The position numbers were made by a program, and so were the translations under genes. The notes under the pieces are model-generated. The model did no database searches. It had not been told where the DNA came from and was given only the letters and a program-made list of their open reading frames with translations. DNA of 64,000 nucleotides from Okapia johnstoni (taxonomy: Eukaryota > Chordata > Mammalia > Artiodactyla > Giraffidae). Shown here piece by piece: positions 35,772-47,089 of the stretch (its first letter is position 1; each line of letters starts with the position of its first letter). Location of the stretch: positions 61,436,985 through 61,500,984 of the forward strand of contig CM044321.1 of the NCBI GenBank assembly GCA_024291935.2. Reading direction: 5' to 3'.

Positions 35772-35927
35772 CATTTCCTTGAAGGGGTGAAGCAGGTGCC
35801 AGCTGAGAATCCCCCGGGAGGTGCATTTCCTTGAAGGGGTGAAGCAGGTGCCAGCTGAGAATCCCCCGGGAGGTGCATTTCCTTGAAGGGGTGAAGCAGG
35901 TGCCAGCTGAGAATCCCCCGGGAGGTG
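35772..35927. repeat. Perfect 3 x 52-bp tandem repeat
   Basis: Three identical 52-bp units at 35772-35823, 35824-35875 and 35876-35927. Each starts catttccttgaaggggtgaa and contains gaatcccccgggaggtg. The period is not a multiple of three, so the open frames through it are not protein repeats. The unit is GC-rich amid AT-rich flanks. Confidence 0.98.
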
Positions 35928-36478
35928 CAGAAGAGACTTCTCGGTTTGGTGGGGCATCGGATTGAAGTTCCTTTCAGTAGCATGAATCCATGATTTGGAG
36001 CAGAAACACCAAATTTCTGAAGGCCCCTTGCAAGGAGAATGCTATTATATTTGAAAGTCATCTGCCATATCTCAATTATTTTGACCATCTCTGGTCTTAT
36101 TTATTGACTGACACGTGAATAACATATACCCTGTTAAGAACAAGAAGTGATTTCAGGTTCTGATAGGTTTCCTTCTCCTTTCACAGATTAACTAGCTCAG
36201 TAATTGATGATATCCAAGCTTCCTCTGGAGGACTAGCTGTCCTGCTGCTACCAAGAATTATGAAATCTATTAATTCAGTGTGATATCATACAGCAGTATT
36301 CCGTAGGCACAGGTAATGAAGACAATTTAGGTAATGGAAGCTACGTAATTGATTTCAAGGCTAGTTTTGCTATCTTCCACACCCCGTTTTGACCATTTAG
36401 CCATCAGAAGAAAGAGTTGCAAGCATTGTTTATGATTAACAGAACTGTTAATATCCTACCAGCACAAAAGTATAAAAC

Positions 36479-36521
36479 ACCCACACACACACACACACAC
36501 ACATCCATTCACACACACACT
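36479..36521. repeat. (CA)n microsatellite
   Basis: CA repeat of about 20 units, interrupted once by tccatt. Confidence 0.93.
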
Positions 36522-36654
36522 TGTGTGGTGCTTGGAATAGCATTAGAGTCTCTTCTGGGAGATAACGTGGCAGTTGCACTTTTTCATTGAAATTGATGCT
36601 CCTAGGTTTGGGATGACTTGTCCACACTGCTATATTTAAAATGAATAACCAACA

Positions 36655-36835
36655 AGAGCCTTCTAGATGGTACAGGGAACTCTGCTCAATGTTATGTGGC
36701 AGCCTAGAGGGGAGGGAAGTTTGCAGGAGAATGGGTACATGTATATGTACGACCGAGTCCTTTCGCTGTTCACCTGAAACTAGCACAACATTGTTAATCA
36801 GCTAAACTCCAATATAAAATAAAAAGTAAAAACAG
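36655..36835 (+). repeat. L1 LINE 3' end
   Basis: gatggtacagggaactctgctcaatg, gggtacatgtatatgtac and cacctgaaactagcacaacattgttaatcagctaaactccaat, the terminal L1 landmarks. Confidence 0.85.
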
Positions 36836-37239
36836 AAAAAGAAACTGATGCTCCTGGAAGGTGCCCCATACCTATCTGTGGTGTTCTCATCATCCAGTTT
36901 GAGAAACAGAAAGGTGTGTTACTAGATTAAAGACAGCAAGGGTGAAAAATGACATGGGACCTTGAGGTTGCTTAAAAATATTAATAAGAAAACACTAATG
37001 ATGTGGGGCAGGTGAAGGACATTTGGAGTAACTCCAAATCATGGTTCACGACTGCCCCTCTATGCCCCACCCTGGGAGTGCAGAGCCTACCAGCAATCAG
37101 AACCCACCTTTTAGAATATTCTAAATTCTGCCGCCTTTGGATTTCTGAGGATGCCCAATGCGTGTTTGTATGGAGGGAAGTTTTAGTGTCTGTCGGTGAA
37201 TCAACTCAAAGAGTGAAAATTCTCCACTTTATGTAACTG

Positions 37240-37660
37240 ATTTTTTTTTTTTTCTTTTGAACTTTTTATTTTGTGTTGGAGTCTAGCCTATAAACAATGC
37301 TGTGATAGTCTCAGGTGAACCGCAAAGGGACTCAGCCATATACAGGTATTCATTCTCCCCTAAACTCCCCTCCCATCCAGGCTACCACATCACATTGAGC
37401 AGAGTCCCATGTGCTATACAGTAGGTCCTTGTTGGTTATCCATTTTAAATACAGCAGTGTGTACATGTCCATTCCAACTCCCTAACTATCCCTTCCCCTG
37501 GGGAACCGTAAGTTCATTTTCTAAGTCTGTGAGTCTCTTTCTCTTTAGTACGTAGGTTCATTTGTATCACTTCTTTTTAGATTCCACCTATAAGGGGTGT
37601 CATATGATATTTCTCCTTCTCTGTCTGAATTACTTCACTTGGTATGACACTCGCTATTAT
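37240..37660 (-). repeat. L1 LINE 3' end
   Basis: Starts with a T-run (the poly-A tail in reverse), then gaccgcaaagggactcagcc-like, gtgctatacagtaggtccttgttgg and ctgaattacttcacttgg. Diverged. Confidence 0.8.
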
Positions 37661-37799
37661 ACTGTGTTTACTTTCCTTGTTCACTCAGTCCTCTTCCCTA
37701 TTTAATTTTCCTCAGAAGAGTAGAAAGGAAAATTAACTCGCTTGGAATTCAGCAAATTATAGTGTAAGCTTTTAAAAGGAGTTGACTTTTGATCCACGA

Positions 37800-37930
37800 C
37801 ACAGACTCAGTGGATCTCTTAGGAGGGAGGAGGAGGAAGATCTATGTTAAAAAAGGAAGGAAGGGAAAGATGGGGAAGGGAAGAAAGAAAAGGAAAAGTT
37901 TAAAAAGAAAGACTGGAAGAAAGAAAATGT
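37800..37930. repeat. Purine-rich (GGAA/GAAA) tract
   Basis: Over 100 bases almost wholly A and G on the plus strand (ggagggaggaggaggaag through gaaagaaaagg). Simple-sequence DNA. Confidence 0.85.
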
Positions 37931-38130
37931 GCTGTGTTCTACTGCTCTGCGCTTTTCAGTAAAAGCATATCCATATATTACAAAGAGAAGCTTTATCTCT
38001 ACGATAATTTTGTTACTCTCTCTTTCTGATTCTCACAAACCTAGGGAGGTTGTAATGAAATGGATAAAAGTGGAATTTGTATTATGATTATTGTATCCAT
38101 GCCTCATTAATTTTCTAGCTTGTGGTAAAA

Positions 38131-38345
38131 CTGTTGTTGTTTAGTTGCTAAGTCATGTCCGACTCTATTTCAACCCCGTGGACTAAACCCCGCCAGGCTT
38201 CTCTGTCCATGGGATTCTCCAGGCAAGAATACTGGAATGGGTTGCCGTTTCCTTCTCCAGGACATCTCCTCAACCCAGCCACTGAACCCGAGGGATCTCC
38301 TGCATTGGCAAGCGATTTCTTTACACTGAGACACTAGGGGAGCCC
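38131..38345 (-). mobile_element. Bov-tA SINE with short target-site duplication
   Basis: gttgctaagtcatgtccgactctatttc...ttacactgagacactaggggagccc. Flanked by tggtaaaa at 38123-38130 and 38348-38355. Confidence 0.9.
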
Positions 38346-38444
38346 TATGGTAAAATACCTTGAGATTAATACATGTAGCCATGTTTGTATACATGTACCT
38401 ATATACCGCACAGTAAAAATTAGTATAATGCCTTAAAGTGAAAA

Positions 38445-38673
38445 ATGAAAGAAAGTGAAGTGAAGTGAAGTGAAGTCGCTCAGTCGTGTCTGACTCTTCG
38501 TGACCCCATGGACTGTAGCCTACCAGGATCCTCTGTCCACGGGATTTTCCAGGCAAGAGTACTGGAGTGGGTTGCCATTGCCTTCTCCAGGGGATCTTCC
38601 CAACCTAGGGATTGAACCCAGGTCTCCCGCATTGCAGGCAGAGGCTTTACCGTCTGAATCGCCAGGGAAGCCT
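38445..38673 (-). mobile_element. Bov-tA SINE
   Basis: Complete reverse copy, beginning with a gaagt simple repeat and cgctcagtcgtgtctgactc, ending ccgtctgaatcgccagggaagcc. It lies 100 bp from the previous SINE. Confidence 0.92.
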
Positions 38674-40826
38674 GTCAATAAATATTTGTTAATGAACAAA
38701 TAAACTGTTCTCTTATAAAAAGAACTTCTCTGTTTGGAATTTACAAACTGATCCAGTTAGGATGGTGGATCTTTAATTACTATTCTGTGGGCATATGTTT
38801 ATCTAATGTTGCAGACATGATGTGTGTGTTTATAGCTAAATGGAAGTTAATTGCCACAATCAAGAAAAACTATTCCAAATAAGCATCCTACTAATTTCAG
38901 ATCAACAGCATCCTTTTTTCAGACTAAAGAAAATCAGAGTCTTAGTTCAGTCCCTGGTTCTTAAAATATACTCAGTAAATCATGGTTAATGTAGATAAAT
39001 ATAAATATTAGGGTTATCGTGCCTTCAGATACAGATCTCATTGGGAAATTTTAATCATTCCTGGCAACCAAACAAATTGATGCCAGTCAGAAACTGGAAA
39101 ATATTTGTTAATAACCAACCTACTAGAGAAAGCACATGTTATTACTGAAATATGATAAATTTTAAAAGTGTTAAGAAAGACCATAAAATCAAACACAGAC
39201 GGTCATGAGCAATTTCTTTCATGATTACAGACTTATGGCTCAGTTCATCAACATTTGAATTACATGTGTGTAGCTCAATGATTGTTAAACCATTTCTCTA
39301 CAAACTACAAATTAATATTAATGAGAAACTCAATAGCATTCAGCAGCAGCATTCTGTCACTCTGCTATAGAGTCATCACTGATTTTCATTTTAAATATTA
39401 ATGCAGTCCAATTTTCATCAGCTTAAAGCAATAATCACACAGAAACAGTGAGATCCAAGTCAGGTGATACTTTATCATAGGAGTTTGAAAGCAGAGCTGT
39501 CACAGTGACTGGGTAGTAAAATTGGAATTTCTCTCCATTGGCATAGAATTATGAATGATTCCATCCATCCTAATGAATAGCTGACCCCTGGGTTACTTGA
39601 TTTGCAGTTTGGTGCCAATCTGTTTCAAGAGCTGCCTAGTGTCAGAGATAGAGTGGTTTATTCTGAACAAGAAATTCAGTTGAGAATAAACTGAATAAAA
39701 GAAATTCAGGAAGGCCACGGAACAGAGACACCAAAACCAGCTGGCACTTTGTAACAGAGGAAGGAAGAGCACAGAGAAAAGCTTGGGAAGGTGTGACAAT
39801 AGGTCAATAGCAATGTTTGTGAAGAACCAACATCTTGGTGTAAGAGGCCTGATAGAATATGGACTATGTGTTATTGAGCCAGCCCTGCTCTTTACATCTG
39901 AAGGAGCAAAAACAGTGTGCTCTCAGAGGAAAGAAAACAATTTTTTTTTCTTTTCCAGATTTTTCTTAAGGGGAATCTCTTTAATCAAGATGTGATTACA
40001 AAGCCTAAATAGCAGAAACCAGACCCAATCTCTCTCTGGGACCTAAGACCAAATATCATATCAGATAAATAACGATTTACAAGGAGAAATCCTTTCTCTT
40101 TTTCTTGCATAACTCCAGGCTGTTCCTCAAAGTCCTGTTTCTAAAGACTACTTTCTATTTTTTAGAGTAAAGGATGGGCACTGCTATTAATTTTGTATTA
40201 ACACTAAAAAGCCTGTCAATCACCTGCCTCTGATAGGAAACTGACATCAAAATAAAAATTACTAATAAAGTATTTGTCTATATACTTTGCCAGGCTTGAC
40301 ACAAATATATGACCATGGACTTGTAATTGAAAATTTCTTTAAAAGTCATTGAATTGATGTTCCTCATTCCCATGGAACTTTATAAAGCAGTGTAAAATGT
40401 TTGTAAAATAATAATTTTTTTTTGTAAAAAAAACCTCTTTTTTTCTTAAAGAAAAAAATGAAAGTGCCATAACATGTCACTGAGTTTGTTTTAATTCCAC
40501 ATATTAATTAACCTTGATTTTTGAAGCAGCAAATGTCCACATGCTGGGTGATTTTCTTAAAAAATGGAAAGCAAACAATTATTTGTTGGAATTATGCTAT
40601 CCTTCAAAAGGAAAGGGATAATTTAAATTAAGTATAACAGAAGAACATCTAGTCAACTGACTATAACTCCTTATAAGCAATAACATTAATGATTTAATAA
40701 TGAAAATTTTCCTCAACAGAGACAAGAGAATAAAATGCAGATATTGAATGGAAAATTTAATGCATGTTATTGACCCTAGTTTTTCCTTTGTTTCCAGAAG
40801 GTGCAAAGGAAATATCCTGGTAAACT
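38674..40826. other. Intergenic stretch of 2.1 kb, no recognised feature
   Basis: Unlike the rest of the intergenic region, this has no young SINE or LINE. It is AT-rich, with short chance open frames. Nothing nameable. Confidence 0.45.
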
Positions 40827-40853
40827 GCTGCTAAGTCGCTTCAGTTGTGTCCT
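40827..40853 (-). repeat. BovA SINE fragment
   Basis: Only ctgctgctaagtcgcttcagttgtgtcc, the end of a BovA element. Confidence 0.7.
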
Positions 40854-41390
40854 GTTAAATGCAAAGAAAGTACTATTTGCCAAAACACATGAATTGTGAT
40901 GGAAAGTAAAGCCATTCATACTCTTTTTACATTAAAAATGTGGTATTTACCATAGTTATGTGTATTTCTATAATATTTTGAATGTCTGTTGAGGTTTGAT
41001 TATTACACAGGTGGAAGTGCTACATTAAATGTATCTGTGGAACAAGATAGAGTAGAAACATTGAATAAAATTAATAAGTATGAGAATGTTGATATGAACC
41101 TATTTTATACATTTGTACATAAATTTTCATTTTATATGCTGAATGATTAAATACACAAATTATGCATTTCTAAATGGTTATTTCAGTAGGGAGAAAAATA
41201 CCGGATTTGTTAAGTGAGAGAGACCGTGTGTGGGTGGCAGAATGCATAGAAAAAAAAAGGCGTCACTAAAAACAGACAACAGTATACATACTTCTTTGTG
41301 TAAAATTATAAATGTGTGGGTAGAAACATTAGACATAAAAGTTCTAACTATAGCTATTGACTTATAGAAAGTCCATTTACAAATTGTCAA

Positions 41391-41540
41391 ATAAAAATAT
41401 TCGAGTTTAAAGTCTATAAAGTGTGTTATGCAATGGATAAAAGCAAAAAAAGAGAAAGCAGAGATATAAAAATATTCGAGTTTAAAGTCTATAAAGTGTA
41501 TTATGCATTGGATAAAAGCAAAAAAAGGGAAAGCAGAGAT
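41391..41540. repeat. 75-bp tandem duplication
   Basis: Two adjacent 75-bp units (41391-41465, 41466-41540) starting ataaaaatattcgag and ending gcagagat. They differ at three positions. The open frame through both is short and low in complexity. Confidence 0.97.
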
Positions 41541-41714
41541 GTTTATATAGATGTGATTGTATTTGCTTGTTTAACTAGGAGACTATATATAAGGATGCAT
41601 ACTGATCTAGTAAAAATGAATACCCCAGGAGACTAGATGGGGAAAGTTATTAGCATTTCTTTTACACATCTTTGTATTATTTCACTATGGAAGCATGCAT
41701 TAGCGTTCTTTTCA

Positions 41715-42150
41715 CATTTAAAACTTTTGTTGAAGTAAAACCTAGGAAACTGCACATATCTTGGATGTTCGGCTCAATAAAACATACCACATAGCATCTG
41801 AGACATCTCCCTGAAGCCCTTTCTAGTTGCTGTTTTCCGGACCCCATCTCTTTTGACCTCTATCTCCATAGACTAGTTTCATTCATGTTTCAACTCTATA
41901 TAAGTGAAACAATACACTGTCTATTTTCTGTGTCTGGATGCAATCATTTAACGTTAGGTTTGTAAGATTCATTCATATTTTTTTAATGGAGCATTAGTTC
42001 ATTCCTTTTCATTCAGTTACGAATACAACCTAATTTACTTACATACTATTGATGGACACTTAAGTTGGTCACAGGCTTGCAGTAGTAGGCATACAATGAA
42101 TGCTGCCACAAATATCCTTATGCGCACATTATTCCTTTGGGTATAGATCA
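41715..42150 (-). repeat. Old L1M remnant
   Basis: Plus-strand order tgaagtaaaacctagg, cattcatgtttcaactctatataagtg, gattcattcatatt, tattgatggacacttaag and atgaatgctgccaca follows reverse L1M. Confidence 0.65.
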
Positions 42151-42229
42151 GGGTTCTGTTTGCAGTGAGCACCCTTACGGGATGAGGCAATGTTCTGGGC
42201 AAAGATTAGGCTTGCTGTTTGCTCTAAAG

Positions 42230-42342
42230 GGCTTCCCTGGTGGCTCAGATGGTAAAGAATCGGCCAGCAATGCAGGAGACCTGGGTTCGATCCCGGGGTC
42301 AGGAAGATGCCCTGGAGGAGGGAATGGCCACCCACTCCATAA
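42230..42342 (+). mobile_element. Bov-tA SINE, 3'-truncated
   Basis: gggcttccctggtggctcagatggtaaagaatcgg...gacctgggttcgatcccggggtcaggaagatgcc...cacccactcca, then the element stops. The tRNA-like A and B boxes are well kept. Confidence 0.9.
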
Positions 42343-42451
42343 AAGAGCAGGTTCCCTTAGTTCTGTGTTTCTCCCTGTATCGCAACCCACTGCATGTGCA
42401 GGTGGCATCTGGGCCTTCTGCGTCACCCCTGTGGGACTTTAGGGGAAAGGT

Positions 42452-42575
42452 TCAGTTCAGTTCAGTCGCTCAGTCGTGTCCAACTCTTTGCAACCCCATG
42501 GACTGCAGCACACTGGCCTCCATGTCCATCACCAACTCCCAGAGTTTACTCAAACTCATGTCCATTGAGTCAGTG
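42452..42575 (-). mobile_element. BovB 3' fragment with target-site duplication
   Basis: ttcagttcagttcagtcgctcagtcgtgtccaactc...gtttactcaaactcatgtccattgagtc. Flanked by ggggaaagg at 42443-42451 and 42576-42584. Very short, 5'-truncated. Confidence 0.9.
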
Positions 42576-42764
42576 GGGGAAAGGGGACAGATGCAAATGA
42601 TGGTGTTCATACTGTTTCCTGTACCATGAGTAACAAAACACTTTGTCCCTGATCCAGGCCTCTTATGTCTACTGCCAGCATCCCCACAATAGTAACAGGT
42701 TAATTGATCAGTTTATAATATAAGGTAAAACGAAATCACAAACGGACCCCCATCACATGAAATG

Positions 42765-42956
42765 AAAGTGAAAGTGTTGGTAGCTCAGTTGTGTCCGACT
42801 GTTTGCGACCCCATGGTCTGTCCATAGAATTCTCCAGGCAAGAATGATAGAGTGGGTTGCCATTCCCTTCTCCAGGGGATCTTCCTGACCAGGGATCAAA
42901 CCAGAGTCTCCTGCATTGCAGGCAGATTTTTTACCAACTGAGCTATCAGGGAAGAT
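42765..42956 (-). mobile_element. Bov-tA SINE
   Basis: Reverse copy: gctcagttgtgtccgactgtttgcgaccccatgg...ttaccaactgagctatcagggaag. A small deletion removes part of the ccagg box. Confidence 0.9.
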
Positions 42957-43084
42957 AATGTATATTTCCTACCAGCATAACCACAATAAAGACAGCAGAA
43001 TCAGGAAAATAACTGAAAATATACTGGCTGTATAAATTTCCTGGTTCTGTGTTCACCATCAGTATCATCAAGACCTTTGAGGAC

Positions 43085-43628
43085 ACCCACTGTCCCGTGG
43101 ACTGCAAGGAAATCAAACCAATCAATCCTAAAGGAAATTAATCCTGAGTATTCACTGGAAGGACTGATGCTGAAGCTGAAGTTCCAATACTTGGGCCACC
43201 TGATGTGAAGAGCCGGCTCATTAGAGAAGACCCTGATGCTGGGAAAGATTGAAGGCAGGAAGAAAAGGGGACGACAGAGGACAAGATGGTTGGATGGCAT
43301 CACCTGCTCCATATGGACATGAGTTTGAGCAAACTCCAGGAGATGGGCTTCCCTGATAGCTCAGTTGGTAAGGAATCCGCCTGCAATGCAGGAGGTCCTG
43401 GTTCAATTCCTGGGTCGGGAAGATCCCCTGGAGAAGGAAACAGCTACCTACTCCAGTATTCTGGCCTGGAGAATTTCATGGACTGTATAGTCCACGGGGT
43501 CTCCAAGAGTCAGACGTGACTGAGCGACTTTTACATACGCCAGGAGATGGTGAAGGACAGGGAAGTCTGGCGTGCTGAGTCCATGAGGTCGCAAAGAGTC
43601 AGACACGACTGAGCGAACAACAACCGGC
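43085..43628 (+). mobile_element. BovB LINE 3' part, split by a SINE
   Basis: Forward-oriented BovB: aaggaaattaatcctgagtattcactgg, ctgaagctgaagttccaatac, gatgctgggaaagattgaagg, gacgacagaggacaagatgg, then after the SINE gaagtctggcgtgctgagtcc and gagtcagacacgactgagcgaacaac. The only long BovB copy in forward orientation. Confidence 0.92.
43347..43539 (+). mobile_element. Bov-tA SINE nested in BovB
   Basis: Complete copy from gcttccctgatagctcag to gacgtgactgagcgactttt. Flanked by ccaggagatgg at 43336-43346 and 43540-43550, which is the interrupted BovB sequence. It is therefore younger than the BovB. Confidence 0.94.
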
Positions 43629-44160
43629 TCAGGGAACTGAGGTGAGAATTCTCAAGTGGGTGAGAATTTAGGCTTGCTCTCGGTATTGGTGGGGACAAGT
43701 GAGACCCGGATGGGTGCCCCGCGACCACGGCATCCCCTACATCCTGGGTCGAGACCAGGAGGCGCCAGGACCACCGCTGGGACTCTGGCTCCAGGTTCTC
43801 ACCCCCGTGGGATCCCTGAGGGACCCTGGGGCCCCGCAGCCCGCGGGGTGGTGTGGAGGGCGCCCCCTACAGGCTGACGCGCCAACCGGGGCAGCACAAG
43901 GGATGCAGTGAGCCCTCTGGACCAGGCTGCTGTCCTGGCGGCCGCGTCCACTGTGAAGTCCCTGCCGGTCCCCGGTGCCCACCTGGGCACAGACGCAGGG
44001 CCTGGAGCAGCGGGATGCGGCGATGAGGCGCAGACACAGGAGGGAGGCAGGGAAGGAAGCAAGGAAGGCTCGCAGGAGCCCAGCCAGCCAGCAAGGGTGC
44101 CGTCCAGGTGACTGCAGACCCTCCCACGGACTCTTTGGGCAGACTATCATGAGCTGTCCC
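43629..44160. other. Unassigned GC-rich, CpG-containing block
   Basis: About 0.5 kb with clearly raised GC and many CpG and CCCGC strings (cccgcgaccacgg, gccccgcagcccgcgggg, ctggcggccgcgtcc, ggatgcggcgatgagg) inside an AT-rich intergenic region. I could not match it to a repeat or a gene. The open frames (223 codons on minus at 43737-44408) are Arg/Pro/Ser-rich without family features. It may be a CpG island, an enhancer, or part of an unrecognised ERV/LTR. Confidence 0.45.
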
Positions 44161-44429
44161 AGACGTTTAGTGATAACGCGTGCGTGCTCACTTGTGTGGG
44201 AGTCTTTGGGACTCCACAGACAACGACAAAGACTGTACTTTCTAACTTTCTTGATTCTTTGTTTCCAGTGGGGGGCTTCTCTCTCTTCATAAAAAGTTAA
44301 ATACCCGGAGGTAAGGCTGCTCCTGCCATACACAAGACTTCTCAGGCAAGTCCAGCTCCTTCCACCCAAAGAATGAGAATTCTTTGTTACCGTTTCCCCT
44401 TCGTCCAAGTTCTCTCAGCTGAAATACTA

Positions 44430-44604
44430 ATGATCTGTAGCCCACCAGGCTCCTTTGTCCATGGGATTCTCCAGGCAAGAATACTGGAGTGGGTTGTCAT
44501 GTCCTTCATCCAAGGGATCTTCCCCACCCAGGGACTGAACCCATGTTTCCTGTGTCTCCTGCATTGGCAGGTGCATTCTTTACCACTGAGCCACCTGGGC
44601 CTAG
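44430..44604 (-). mobile_element. Bov-tA SINE, truncated
   Basis: Reverse copy lacking its 3' part: ctgtagcccaccaggctcctttgtcc...cattctttaccactgagccacctgggcc. Confidence 0.9.
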
Positions 44605-44734
44605 ATGTTTACTGTCTTCCTAAACTTCTGGTCCTTCCCAGTGCAGGCTGAATAACAAATTATTTTTAATGGTTTTAAAAAGAATCAGCAGATCCCAGTC
44701 AAGTTTCACTGAAGACAGTTCAGAATTACATGAG

Positions 44735-45535
44735 TTTGTCACCTCTTTTTATTCTCCTTCAGTCTGGGACAGTTTCTCAACCTCTCTTCACATTTATGAC
44801 TCTGACACTCTTGAAGATCACTGACCAGTCATTTCACAGAAGGCCCCTCTATTTCACTTTCTCTGATTTTCCTCCTAATGAGATTCAGGATGTGTTACTG
44901 GTAGGAACATCACTGTTCTGGATGCTGTGCTGTAATTGCATCTTATCAGCTGGTACAGAATTTTAATTTGTCCAGTTACTGGTGATATTCACTTTGATTG
45001 TTTAAGGTGGTTCATAATATTACAGAGCTCTTCGCTGTGATATTATGACTTTCTCCTTTGTATTTAATAATTGTTTCATGGGAGTAATTTGAAACTATGT
45101 AAATATCCCATTTTTTACCAAACAAGTTTAAAACTTGGTTTGTTTGTTTAGGACTCACTGTTTCCTGTTTCATTCAATGAGTCATAATCTGTGGCGATTA
45201 TTATTTATCTTTCTGCTCAAACTGTCTCAGACTTGGCCAGAGGGAGGCTGTTCAAACTGGCTTCTGTATCCTTTTGATACAATTCCTTCATTGAGTATTT
45301 GCTTTCTTTCTGTCATAATAATATATTCCAGGCTTATCTCATACTTTCCCCTGCCTACACGGATATCTACATATCCATCTATGTATACAGAAAACCATAA
45401 CCTCACATCAGTCCTTCTATTTCCAATCAACAATACAGGATTCATTTTCATTTTCTTCCCTTGATTGTAACTCCCTTCTCAAACAGTAAGAAACTTGGTT
45501 TCCATGATTCCTGATATATTTACATATTTGTTCAA
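44735..45535 (-). repeat. Old L1M LINE 3' region
   Basis: Long reverse-oriented match by landmarks: gggacagtttctcaacctctc, gattcaggatgtgttac, gtccagttactggtgatattcactttg, ggagtaatttgaaactatgtaaatatccc, actgtctcagacttggccagaggg, aacagtaagaaacttggtttcc. Open frames here are not genes. Confidence 0.7.
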
Positions 45536-47089
45536 TCCCCTCTAGGTAACCTAATAGAAATTAGGCAAAGGATTTGGACAGAAAATTCACAACAGAGAAT
45601 ATTTCCTTGTCAAGAAACATAGAAAAAGGCACATAACATCACAGACATAGAGTCCTACTTAAAATGCATCCATTGACAGAGAGATAAGGTTCATTCATTA
45701 GTATTTCAGCTGAGAGAACTTGGAAGAATGTTAAACGGCCGCAAAGAATGAAGAGGTAGAAGGGGCTGGACTTCCCAGAGAAACCTTTGAACACAGCATG
45801 AGCAGCCTTGCCTTGTGAGTCAGTAGGGCAGTGTCCTGTCCTCCCCTGGGAATATGTCCTCTGTTCTTCCACCTCCCCTTACCTTGCTACTTCTTTGCTG
45901 GACCTTTAAGTGCTAGACTGTATCTTTAACTTCTTCTATATGATGGACTCGAGGAAGAATCAAGCCAACATTTGAGTCTTTCAAAAGCCCTTTCATAGTT
46001 TTCAGAGCCTCTCAAGTTAATCAAGCATTGACTTTTCTATCTGCCACAATTCCAATCACTCTCTTGTTCCCTACAAATCCTGAGGTCAAATGTCAGTTAC
46101 CATTTATCATCAAGTACCATTTTTATTATAGCAGAAAAATATCCATTTTTGTTGGTTTTGTAAACATGGGAAAATAAAAGAGAAAGTCTGTTGACTTTTC
46201 CTTATACTTGGATCTACTTTACTCATTTATGTTTCGTTGCTGGTCTCTGTAGACATTTGAGTTTGAGATTTTTAACTTAAAGAATTTAACATGCCCATTC
46301 CTGATGAGCCATTTGGCAAAAAAAAAAAATTATGTTTGAGGATTACTTTTGGATAGCAAAAGATGTAAGAAAAGGAGAGATGGGAGAGTCATTTTATATA
46401 CAGCAAAAATGTGAATGTGTATTTCTAATATTTATCCCAAACAAAAAAGAAGCAGTGAAAAATGCTACAAAAGTATGGAGTTTGGAGAGTTTGGATGCAG
46501 CAGGGAGCCTGGAAAAAGGACATGAAAAATATCCAATAATTCTTGAGCCAAGACTTAAAGGATGAAAAGGATTTTTCTTGGCAGAGGGAACTTTATTACT
46601 TCATGATGAAGTCTGGGAGTAAATATTGGAACTTTGACTTAGTCTTTCCCACTTCAATTTTTTTTATTATAGCATTCATTACTATTTTTCACACACAAAT
46701 CTTCCCACAGAAGGGTCAGGATAACATGGGTACATTAAAATCTAGCAATCTCATGTCAATCACTCCCAATGTGATTGTGGCAGTCACTCCCAAGAGAATC
46801 ACTGCAGTTAGAATTTAAAAGGGAGAAACTTGTAAGGTACAAAAGGAGTCTTGGAGGTGGAGCCACCAACTGGCTCTGCTTAATCCTTAGGTGACTTTGA
46901 GGAGGACAGAACTTCTTAGTTTCTGCTTTCCATACACTGTCAATGGAAATAATCCCATCTTGACTGCCTCACAGGCTGCCATGGAAGTTTAAATGAAAGT
47001 ACATGAAAACACATTTTAGTCCGTGACATGTTCTTCAAATATGGAGTGTCCTCAAGAACATCCAGCATACACAGCAAATACTTAATACT
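45536..47089. other. Intergenic stretch, mostly unassigned
   Basis: No young repeats. An A-run at 46319-46329 is followed by a sequence at 46480-46570 with the look of an old repeat (gagccaagacttaaaggatgaaaagg), which I cannot name securely. Confidence 0.4.

Noticed and set aside
35772..35927. Three spaced repeats as a CRISPR array
   Set aside because: The 52-bp units abut with no spacers, and this is mammalian DNA. It is a tandem minisatellite-like array.
43737..44408. 223-codon minus-strand open frame
   Set aside because: Lies on the unassigned GC-rich block, overlaps open frames in other phases, and shows no recognisable domain or splice structure. The DNA block itself is kept as a finding.
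46332..46818. Two overlapping plus-strand frames of 77 and 91 codons
   Set aside because: Low complexity with old-repeat character, no family match and no splice or promoter context.
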